Below, piece by piece: positions 1 through 4,950 of a DNA stretch of 7,045 nt. Made by a program: the position numbers and the translations under genes. The notes below the pieces were generated by a model. The model searched no databases, was not told the DNA's origin, and saw nothing but the letters and a program-made list of their open reading frames with translations. Every line of letters begins with the position of its first letter. Positions within the stretch are counted from its first letter, which is position 1. Origin of the DNA: Anaerolineales bacterium (GTDB lineage Bacteria > Chloroflexota > Anaerolineae > Anaerolineales > UBA4823); NCBI GenBank assembly GCA_022865865.1, contig JALHTN010000612.1, positions 1-7,045 on the forward strand. Reading direction: 5' to 3'.

Positions 1-787
1 CACCCAACCGAATATCGTCAGGCGGAGGGGTTGAACCAGCTTGGATGAGCAGCTTATCTCCTGGATAAATGATCGCCTGGTCTGAGAGTCCATTCAGTGC
101 CAGCAGGTCGATTAATTCCATTCCATAAGCGGTGGCAATATTCTCTAAGAATTGACCCCACTGCACAACGTGCTGGATTGACCCATCAGCACCTGGTATT
201 GCAATGGATATCGGCTCGACAGGGATCACAGTCGGCGCTGGAGTCGAATTATCATCTGTTTCACTTGGTGGGGGAGGATCATCAGGATTCGTACCGCTCC
301 CTGCAGAACCAGCGATATAGCCAACGTCAATCGTATAGTATACCCAGTCACCTGCATGACCCACCCCAGCACCAATCTGTGTATAGCGAGAGGAAATCAT
401 CGTCTCGAGATGAATCGCATCTTGCCACATCTCGTTCACTACCCTGCTGGTACTGAGATTTATACCCAAAGCAACGTTTTCAGACACAAACACCTGGGCA
501 CCGCCACCATAGCCAGCTGCTACCGCTCGATCATGTGGTCGAGATCCTCCCGGTCCAGTGTGCGTCCAGGTTCCAATTTGGGCTTGGTAATTGCTGTGCC
601 CCTGGGCAGCAGACATCAGCGCATTATTCACTTCATACGGGGGTAAGCCGTAAGCTGCTCTGAGTGCATTGACTTCAGCTATCAATTGCCATGCATCACC
701 AGCCTGCGCAGAGCTGCGGGCAGGTTGGAACATTAATACAGGCAAAACAAAGCTTAATGCCAGGAAAAAAGTGAATAATTTGCGCAT
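1..787 (-). CDS. Secreted CAP-domain (SCP/PR1-like) protein with LysM module, 3' end cut off by window
   Basis: The reading frame is open for 262 codons from the ATG at 787 to the left edge, so the C-terminus is missing. Residues 1-29 form a signal peptide: MRK, a hydrophobic core, then a likely cleavage after SSAQA. Residues 35-160 are a CAP domain starting LIAEVNALRAAYGLPPY. Candidate cavity residues are H64 (QGHSNY), E103 (SENV), E119 and H126 (W-QDAI-H), followed by YTQIGAGVG and a YYTIDVG strand. Residues 160-195 are a Gly/Pro/Asp/Thr-rich linker. Residues 204-249 are a LysM: HVVQWGQFLENIATAYG, LLALNGL, IIYPGDKLLIQ. A further Pro/Asp linker at the edge suggests more modules. LysM binds peptidoglycan or chitin-like glycans, so the protein probably acts at the cell wall. 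The exact role of bacterial CAP proteins is poorly known and no enzymatic activity is claimed. The start has no strong Shine-Dalgarno, but it is the ATG that gives a proper signal peptide. Confidence 0.9.
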   Translation of the reverse strand, partial: MRKLFTFFLALSFVLPVLMFQPARSSAQAGDAWQLIAEVNALRAAYGLPPYEVNNALMSAAQGHSNYQAQIGTWTHTGPGGSRPHDRAVAAGYGGGAQVFVSENVALGINLSTSRVVNEMWQDAIHLETMISSRYTQIGAGVGHAGDWVYYTIDVGYIAGSAGSGTNPDDPPPPSETDDNSTPAPTVIPVEPISIAIPGADGSIQHVVQWGQFLENIATAYGMELIDLLALNGLSDQAIIYPGDKLLIQAGSTPPPDDIRLG

Positions 788-807
788 CGCTCAGGTACCG
801 AAAAATT

Positions 808-834
808 ATTGTATCCTATACTTCAATTTTTCAA
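808..834 (-). promoter_or_regulatory. Possible promoter of the CAP-LysM gene
   Basis: On the minus strand TTGAAA (829-834) is followed after 15 nt by TACAAT (808-813), about 20 nt upstream of the ATG. The spacer is shorter than the ideal 17 nt, so this is a weak sigma70-like match. It lies in the 161-nt gap between pncC and the CAP gene, an AT-rich stretch in which I see no gene and no clear terminator for pncC. Confidence 0.35.
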
Positions 835-948
835 ACAAAATTAGGAAAATCACATAATTTAGGGATATGAAGGGGAATCGGGTCTTAATCAGATACTGCC
901 CGCCAAAGGTCCTCGCATTCTAATTGCCCTTCGCGGTTCAGCATGCGG

Positions 949-1425
949 TCACTCCGCAAGGAAATCTATAACCCGCTGTATAGCAGCCTGGGTGGCTTGC
1001 TCTTTTATTTGTAATCGATCACCCGAATAAACAAACTGTTCAGCAGCTTCCGATTGTAAAAAGCTCAGTCCAATCCAGGCCATACCAACAGGTTTTTCTG
1101 CGCTGCCGCCGTCAGGTCCCGCAATCCCGCTGGACGAGATACCGATATCCGTGTTGAGTGCAGCTCTTACACCTCTCGCCATCTCCAAGACAGTTTCCCG
1201 GCTCACTGCACCGTATTTAATCAGGGTCTGCTCTGAAACCCCCAAAATATCCATCTTGACCTCATTTGCATAGGCAATCACCCCACCTTGAAAGTATACA
1301 GATGATCCGGGGGCGTTCGTGATCACATGCCCGATCAATCCCCCCGTGAATGACTCAGCAACTGCAATTGTGAGACCTCTTTTCCTCAGCAGCTTTCCCA
1401 ATTGGATTTCCTTAGAGATAAACAT
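949..1425 (-). CDS. pncC: CinA C-terminal domain protein, nicotinamide-nucleotide (NMN) amidohydrolase
   Basis: A complete 158-residue protein matching the stand-alone CinA C-terminal domain family, whose members are about 160 residues. It lacks the N-terminal MoCF-like domain of full CinA. Visible signatures are AVAESFTGG (residues 21-29; Phe26 where many homologues have Cys), the NAPGSSVYFQGGVIAYANEVK block (37-57) with the Ser pair 41-42 and Lys57, KYGAVS (70-75), and SSSGIAGPDGGSAEKPVG (97-114). The family deamidates NMN to nicotinate mononucleotide, feeding NMN released by NAD-dependent DNA ligase back into NAD synthesis. I assign this activity by family, and the Ser/Lys catalytic roles are from memory of the family. 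It is a soluble cytoplasmic protein. The gene is divergent from uvrC with 77 nt between the two starts. No Shine-Dalgarno is present; a TATAAT lies just upstream (see separate entry). Confidence 0.93.
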   Translation of the reverse strand: MFISKEIQLGKLLRKRGLTIAVAESFTGGLIGHVITNAPGSSVYFQGGVIAYANEVKMDILGVSEQTLIKYGAVSRETVLEMARGVRAALNTDIGISSSGIAGPDGGSAEKPVGMAWIGLSFLQSEAAEQFVYSGDRLQIKEQATQAAIQRVIDFLAE

Positions 1426-1431
1426 TATTAA

Positions 1432-1437
1432 ATTATA
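1432..1437 (-). promoter_or_regulatory. -10 box of pncC, placed for a leaderless transcript
   Basis: On the minus strand the sequence reads GGGTATAATTTAATAATG. A perfect TATAAT ends 6 nt before the ATG. A start site about 7 nt downstream of the -10 would put the 5' end on or next to the A of the ATG, which fits the lack of any Shine-Dalgarno. The hexamer 17 nt upstream is ACGAAA, a poor -35, so the promoter rests on the -10 alone. Confidence 0.5.
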
Positions 1438-1461
1438 CCCTTACTGGGATTTCATTTCGTT

Positions 1462-1491
1462 TTGCATATTACATTTCACGCGTGTTAAAAT
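1462..1491 (+). promoter_or_regulatory. Possible uvrC promoter, very short leader
   Basis: TTGCAT (1462-1467), an 18-nt spacer, then TAAAAT (1486-1491). The -10 ends 11 nt before the uvrC ATG, so the leader would be only about 4-5 nt, too short for a Shine-Dalgarno. None is visible in the bases before the ATG. It shares the 77-nt divergent region with the pncC promoter. Confidence 0.45.
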
Positions 1492-1502
1492 AAACCCACG
1501 CT

Positions 1503-3365
1503 ATGGAAACTAACGATCATCTTAAAGCGATCCTCGATTCAGCGCCAACCAAAACCGGATGTTATTTAATGAAGGATGCGGATGGCAAAGTGATTTACGT
1601 CGGAAAAGCGGTGAATCTGCGCAGCCGTCTGCGTTCCTATTTCCATGACAGCGCCATGCAGAATAATAAAACACGCCAGATGGTGAGGCACATCGCGGAT
1701 ATCGACTGGATCGTGGTTGGTTCTGAACTTGAAGCCTTGATCTTAGAGATGAATTTAATCAAGAAACACCGTCCGCATTACAACGTGCGACTCAAAGATG
1801 ATAAAAGGTATCCATACATCAAGGTTAATTGGGCAGATCCTTTTCCCAAATTGACCATCACCAGATACATGCTGAACGATGGTTCACGCTACTTCGGACC
1901 GTATACCAGCGTCTGGGCAGTCCACCAGACACTCGATGTCCTGCGGCACATCTTCCCTTACCTGACCTGTGACCGGGAAATCACTGGAGAAGATCAACGA
2001 GCTTGCCTGTACTATGACATCAAGCTCTGCAGCGCACCGTGTATTGGCGCCATCAATAAAGATGATTACCGTCAGGTGATCGATGATCTATGTCAATTTC
2101 TTTCCGGTCGCACTGAACCTATCGTTTCCCGCATGCAGGAAGAAATGCGAGTGGCATCTGACCAGCTCCAATTTGAACGCGCGGCTGCCTTGCGCGACCA
2201 GGTCAACGCCATCGAAAGGGTCGTAGAAAAACAGAAGGTCGTATCGTCTGATTACATAGATTCTGATGTGATTGCTATGGCCCGATCCAATGGCGAAGCT
2301 TGTGTGCAGGTCTTTTTTATCCGCAGCGGCAAGCTGATCGGGCGTGAATATTTCCTCCTGCAGGGGACAGAAGGTGCAGAAGATGCAAATGTGATGTCCG
2401 GATTTATCAAGCAATTCTATGACCAGGCTTCTATGGTGCCGCCGCAAGTGCTCCTACCCCACGAGATCGAAGAAGCCCACATCATAAAGCAGTGGTTGGG
2501 CTCTCGCCGCACTGGTGAGTCTGTCGAAATTCTGATCCCGCATGAAGGGCAGCAGCGAGACCTGATCCAGCTCGCTGCTGAGAATGCGGCAGATACGCTC
2601 AAAGCTCTGCAGGCACGCTGGCAAACGGAGAAACACCGCCAAACCGAAGCCCTGGCTGAACTGCAGTCCGCATTAAATTTATCTGTCCCCCCAAACAGGA
2701 TTGAGTGTTATGACATTTCTAACACCCAGGGCACTGCAGCAGTTGGCAGTATGGTGGTTTTTGAACAGGGAGTCCCCAGCAAGAAATTTTACCGGCGTTT
2801 TAATATCCGCAGTGTCACAGGCCCAGACGACTTCGCCAGTATGGAAGAGGTGCTGCTGCGACGTTTTAACCGCTGGCAAGCTTCCAAAGAGATGAGAGAA
2901 AAACCCGGTAAAAAGGTTGATCCCTCGTTCTCTTTACTCCCCGATCTGCTGATTGTCGATGGCGGAAAAGGGCAGCTCAGTCGCGCAGTAGCCGTGCTGG
3001 AGAAGTATAATTTATTAGACCAGATCCCTGTTGCAGGTCTGGCAAAACAGAATGAAGAGCTTTTTATCCCTGGTCAAGCGCAACCGATCATACTCCCCAA
3101 TGGCTCCCATGGCCTTTTCCTCATCCAAAGAGTACGGGATGAAGCCCACCGCTTTGCGATCACCTCCCACCGCCAGCGGCGGACCAAAGCAGGCATTGCC
3201 TCCCGCCTGGATACAATTGCTGGTGTTGGTCCTGCCCGTCGCAAAGCGCTGCTGGAAAAATTCGGTTCAATCCAAAATATACAGGCTGCCAGTATCGATG
3301 AGCTCGTCTCGATCCCTGGTATCTCGGAGAGTCTGGCTCACCAAATAAAAAATCAATTAGAATAA
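1503..3365 (+). CDS. uvrC: UvrABC system protein C (excinuclease subunit)
   Basis: A full-length 620-residue UvrC, the nuclease that makes the 3' and then the 5' incision around a UvrB-bound lesion. The N-terminal GIY-YIG domain has G19-C-Y21, VIYVGKA (30-36), R42 and E82 in LEALILEMNLIKK. C156, C168, C176 and C180 show C-X11-C-X7-C-X3-C spacing, the [4Fe-4S] signature known for UvrC. The UVR motif that contacts UvrB is near residues 205-240 (LQFERAAALRDQV). The RNase H-like 5'-incision domain has IECYDIS (D404), LLIVDGGKGQ (D486) and RDEAHRFAITSHR (H549/H556). Residues 569-620 form the tandem helix-hairpin-helix (LDTIAGVGPARRKALLEKFG and SIPGIS). All the key nuclease residues I can locate are present. 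The ATG at 1503 puts the GIY motif at the usual distance from the N-terminus. A small membrane-protein gene follows after 15 nt. Confidence 0.98.
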   Translation: METNDHLKAILDSAPTKTGCYLMKDADGKVIYVGKAVNLRSRLRSYFHDSAMQNNKTRQMVRHIADIDWIVVGSELEALILEMNLIKKHRPHYNVRLKDDKRYPYIKVNWADPFPKLTITRYMLNDGSRYFGPYTSVWAVHQTLDVLRHIFPYLTCDREITGEDQRACLYYDIKLCSAPCIGAINKDDYRQVIDDLCQFLSGRTEPIVSRMQEEMRVASDQLQFERAAALRDQVNAIERVVEKQKVVSSDYIDSDVIAMARSNGEACVQVFFIRSGKLIGREYFLLQGTEGAEDANVMSGFIKQFYDQASMVPPQVLLPHEIEEAHIIKQWLGSRRTGESVEILIPHEGQQRDLIQLAAENAADTLKALQARWQTEKHRQTEALAELQSALNLSVPPNRIECYDISNTQGTAAVGSMVVFEQGVPSKKFYRRFNIRSVTGPDDFASMEEVLLRRFNRWQASKEMREKPGKKVDPSFSLLPDLLIVDGGKGQLSRAVAVLEKYNLLDQIPVAGLAKQNEELFIPGQAQPIILPNGSHGLFLIQRVRDEAHRFAITSHRQRRTKAGIASRLDTIAGVGPARRKALLEKFGSIQNIQAASIDELVSIPGISESLAHQIKNQLE

Positions 3366-3370
3366 GTATC

Positions 3371-3375
3371 GGAGG
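3371..3375 (+). promoter_or_regulatory. Shine-Dalgarno GGAGG for the small ORF at 3381
   Basis: GGAGG lies 5 nt before the ATG at 3381, inside the 15-nt gap after the uvrC stop. It is the best ribosome-binding site near any start in this window. It is a main reason to accept the 46-codon ORF as a real gene, particularly as uvrC and pncC have none. Confidence 0.8.
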
Positions 3376-3380
3376 TAAGC

Positions 3381-3521
3381 ATGGCAAAAAAGAAGAAGAA
3401 GAAGAAGAAAGAACTATCTGGCTTTGAAAGGAGACGGCTGCGAAGCCAACAGTTGATCTTTATTGGAATTGGGGTCATCATCATCCTCTCGATGTTGATC
3501 TCTCTTGTAGCGAATATTTGA
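3381..3521 (+). CDS. Small lysine-rich single-pass membrane protein, 46 residues
   Basis: Not a family I recognise. It reads M-A, eight consecutive lysines (3-10), then ELSGFERRRLRSQQ, then a hydrophobic segment at residues 25-43 (LIFIGIGVIIILSMLISLV) and ends at TGA. The strongly basic N-terminus followed by one hydrophobic helix predicts an inner-membrane protein with its N-terminus in the cytoplasm by the positive-inside rule. There is no typical signal-peptidase site. It has a consensus Shine-Dalgarno and sits 15 nt behind uvrC, so it is probably co-transcribed with it. The composition is not random: the basic and polar part ends exactly where the helix begins. SecE was considered because it is also short, Lys-rich at the start and single-pass, but the conserved SecE amphipathic segment before the helix is absent. 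Function unknown. Confidence 0.75.
   Translation: MAKKKKKKKKELSGFERRRLRSQQLIFIGIGVIIILSMLISLVANI
3387..3413 (+). repeat. In-frame AAG triplet run encoding poly-lysine
   Basis: Six perfect AAG codons (3390-3407) flanked by AAA codons encode lysines 3-10 of the small membrane protein. The purine-only run extends from 3386 to 3413. Slippage by whole triplets would change the lysine count without a frameshift. On the other strand it reads as a poly-Phe shadow, which I do not consider coding. Confidence 0.85.
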
Positions 3522-3550
3522 CAGTTTGTTGGGCTACAAATGGTAAGTGA

Positions 3551-3563
3551 TCTCATTTGATTC
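3551..3563 (+). repeat. 13-bp direct repeat, copy 1 (TCTCATTTGATTC)
   Basis: Identical to 3721-3733, with copy starts exactly 170 bp apart. This copy contains TTGATT but has no -10 at proper spacing, so it is not an obvious promoter itself. Confidence 0.6.
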
Positions 3564-3623
3564 GCCCATATTTAAATATTTCAGGTTGTTGTCCGGTCTG
3601 TTTGAACTTCGCCCTGGATTAAT

Positions 3624-3646
3624 ATTCTTCTACCAACAGGAAGAAT
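3624..3646 (+). terminator. Weak hairpin that could end the uvrC transcript
   Basis: ATTCTTC (3624-3630) pairs perfectly with GAAGAAT (3640-3646) around a 9-nt loop, followed by TTTGG. The stem is AT-rich and the U-tract is minimal, so termination by this element is uncertain. No better hairpin with a T-run was found between 3522 and 3720. Confidence 0.25.
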
Positions 3647-3720
3647 TTGGATATAAACCTTCCCTACAACGGCTTTCAACTTGAAATTAGATATTCAATT
3701 TAGACTATTTGGGGGCAATT

Positions 3721-3733
3721 TCTCATTTGATTC
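3721..3733 (+). repeat. 13-bp direct repeat, copy 2, overlapping a -35 box
   Basis: Second copy of TCTCATTTGATTC (first at 3551). Its TTGATT is the -35 element of the promoter at 3727-3755, so a protein binding this repeat could act at the promoter. That role is inference. Confidence 0.6.
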
Positions 3734-3755
3734 TTTAGTAATAATTTGGTAAAAT
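3727..3755 (+). promoter_or_regulatory. Sigma70-like promoter with extended -10 for the secretion operon
   Basis: TTGATT (3727-3732), exactly 17 nt, then TAAAAT (3750-3755) preceded by TG-N (TGG), an extended -10. Transcription would begin near 3762 and give a leader of about 178 nt before the ATG at 3940. It is the best promoter match in the window. Confidence 0.6.
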
Positions 3756-3849
3756 AACAAATATGTAAGTTTTTATTAATCTTCCACGAATTGGCGCGGG
3801 GCATTTGCAATTCCTCGAGAGAATTCACAGATTTTAGATAATTGTTAAT

Positions 3850-3881
3850 CACCTATTGTACATAAACCATCCCAACAGGTG
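3850..3881 (+). promoter_or_regulatory. Imperfect inverted repeat in the leader of the gene at 3940
   Basis: CACCTATTG (3850-3858) and CAACAGGTG (3873-3881) pair at 8 of 9 positions around a 14-nt loop. It lies about 60 nt before the start codon, inside the predicted untranslated leader. It could be an RNA hairpin or an operator half-site pair. It is not followed by a T-run, so it is not a terminator. Confidence 0.4.
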
Positions 3882-3926
3882 GAATCAAATAAATAACCTA
3901 ACCAAATTCTAACCAGAAAAACTCAA

Positions 3927-3934
3927 AAGGAAGG
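3927..3934 (+). promoter_or_regulatory. Shine-Dalgarno AAGGAAGG for the gene at 3940
   Basis: A purine-rich AAGGAAGG ends 5 nt before the ATG at 3940, fixing that start. Confidence 0.7.
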
Positions 3935-3939
3935 CAACC

Positions 3940-4947
3940 ATGCGCTCGTATAAACCCATCTTAATTGCTTTTGCACTGATATTTGTCGCGGTCCTGCTGT
4001 TGACCACAAGTGTGAACACGAAAGCAGTTCCTGTCGGCGCGGTAATCGATTTTGAAGGCATCGCTCCTGGCACGATCGTCGATCAGGTTTACTCCGGTTA
4101 CGGCATCAGCGGTGCTCCCATCGCAGGAAAAGTCATTGTGTTCGGTTTTAATCCGGACTTCCCTCCAACCACTAATACTGCCATGATCTTCGACGCCACC
4201 TGTCCCCCTGGCAACGTGCCTGCGGATTGCACCGGGGGAGATGCCGATCTGTTCAATTTTAGTTTTGGCAACACCCTGATCATCAGTGAAGACCTCGATT
4301 CAAGCGATCCGGATGATGCTGATGTCGTTGGCGCAAAATTCGGCTTTGAATATACGCAGCTGGGTGACGGCAGCGGTGCCTTCATTGAATCACTCGAAGT
4401 CCAGGACGTGGAGGAAGAAGAGACCGAAGACGCCCGCATCTATTTCTTTGAAGGCGGCCTGAGTGGCACCCTGGTAGGTTCGGTTGATATTCCAGAGACT
4501 GGAAATGGTGTATCCATGGTTATTCCGGTGGGCGTTGATAATGTGGATGCGTTTGAAGTCGACCTGCAGGGGTCTGGCATGATCAACAACATCCGCCTCT
4601 TCGCAGAGCCCACGGCGGTTGAATTGCTTTATTTCAACGTTGATCGACCCGTTTCAGGTGAAGTTAATCTTAGTTGGGCAACTGCAGCGGAGATCGACAA
4701 TCTCGGTTTCTACATCTACCGATCTGCGGTTATGGATATGGCAGAAGCTGAACAAATTCACTTCGAACCAGCTGGCGGCGGTTCGGCAGGTCATACCTAC
4801 AGCTTCACTGATAACCCTGGACCAGGATCCTGGTTCTACTGGCTGTCTGATATCGACACCCACGGCGTAGAGACCTTCCATTTGCCAGACATGCAGAGTG
4901 CCGGGTATGGTCAAAAAATCTTCTTACCGCTTCTAGTCAGCAAATAG
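3940..4947 (+). CDS. Secreted beta-rich protein with FLPL-type C-terminal tail, 335 residues
   Basis: Function unknown. Residues 1-29 are a signal peptide (MRSYKP, hydrophobic core, then NTKA). Residues 35-222 resemble a domain I associate with PEP-CTERM and other anchored surface proteins: VIDFEG, GTIVDQVYSGYG, AMIFDATCP, an Asp-rich stretch (DADLF), then LIISEDLDSSDPDD (113-126), an Asp/Glu-rich LEVQDVEEEETED segment and DLQGSGMINNIRLF. The clustered acidic residues could bind calcium. C88 and C97 could form a disulfide. Residues 227-320 form a second beta module beginning VELLYFNVDRPVSGEVNLSW, with ATAAEIDNLGFYIYRS, a fibronectin-III-like form common in secreted bacterial proteins. The protein ends KIFLPLLVSK (326-335). 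There is no PEP-CTERM, LPXTG or T9SS tail. A Shine-Dalgarno and a good promoter lie upstream, and a C25 peptidase gene follows 3 nt after the stop. It may be a surface-attached or released protein processed by that peptidase, which is inference. Confidence 0.85.
   Translation: MRSYKPILIAFALIFVAVLLLTTSVNTKAVPVGAVIDFEGIAPGTIVDQVYSGYGISGAPIAGKVIVFGFNPDFPPTTNTAMIFDATCPPGNVPADCTGGDADLFNFSFGNTLIISEDLDSSDPDDADVVGAKFGFEYTQLGDGSGAFIESLEVQDVEEEETEDARIYFFEGGLSGTLVGSVDIPETGNGVSMVIPVGVDNVDAFEVDLQGSGMINNIRLFAEPTAVELLYFNVDRPVSGEVNLSWATAAEIDNLGFYIYRSAVMDMAEAEQIHFEPAGGGSAGHTYSFTDNPGPGSWFYWLSDIDTHGVETFHLPDMQSAGYGQKIFLPLLVSK
4915..4944 (+). other. Hydrophobic C-terminal tail KIFLPLLVSK, possible sorting tail
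   Basis: The last ten residues are a short hydrophobic patch between lysines, with a central FLPL. From memory, many secreted Chloroflexota proteins end in similar Y/F-LP-hydrophobic-basic tails. I know of no assigned sorting system for them. It is too short to span a membrane. Confidence 0.4.
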
Positions 4948-4950
4948 AAT

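Larger units (their letters stand above)
3522..3939 (+). other. AT-rich intergenic region between the uvrC unit and the secretion operon
   Basis: 418 nt without a convincing ORF on either strand. It contains the 13-bp repeat pair, a 12-bp perfect palindrome ATATTTAAATAT at 3568-3579, a terminator-like hairpin at 3624-3646, the promoter at 3727-3755 and the leader of the gene at 3940. I see no tRNA, insertion sequence or known riboswitch in it. Confidence 0.7.

Noticed and set aside
97..857. Three plus-strand open frames across the left end (97-456, 356-646, 669-857)
   Set aside because: They are antisense or other-frame shadows of the CAP-LysM gene and its upstream region. The minus strand shows recognisable CAP and LysM motifs and a signal peptide, whereas the plus-strand products are low-complexity and match nothing.
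944..958. Perfect 5-bp hairpin TGCGG-N5-CCGCA spanning the pncC stop codon, considered as a terminator
   Set aside because: The stem is only 5 bp, it lies over the stop codon, and no T-run follows in the transcription direction.
3381..3521. Small lysine-rich protein considered as SecE
   Set aside because: It lacks the conserved amphipathic segment (the region with a V-T-W-P-type motif) before the membrane helix, and the expected rpmG/nusG neighbours are absent.
2088..3556. Several minus-strand open frames across and just past uvrC, including one with a poly-Phe run
   Set aside because: They lie opposite conserved UvrC codons, or, for the poly-Phe one, opposite the AAG repeat. No Shine-Dalgarno or family motif is seen.
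3762..3939. Leader considered as a cyclic-di-GMP or other known riboswitch
   Set aside because: None of the conserved core sequences I know for these classes is present. Only short imperfect stems are seen.
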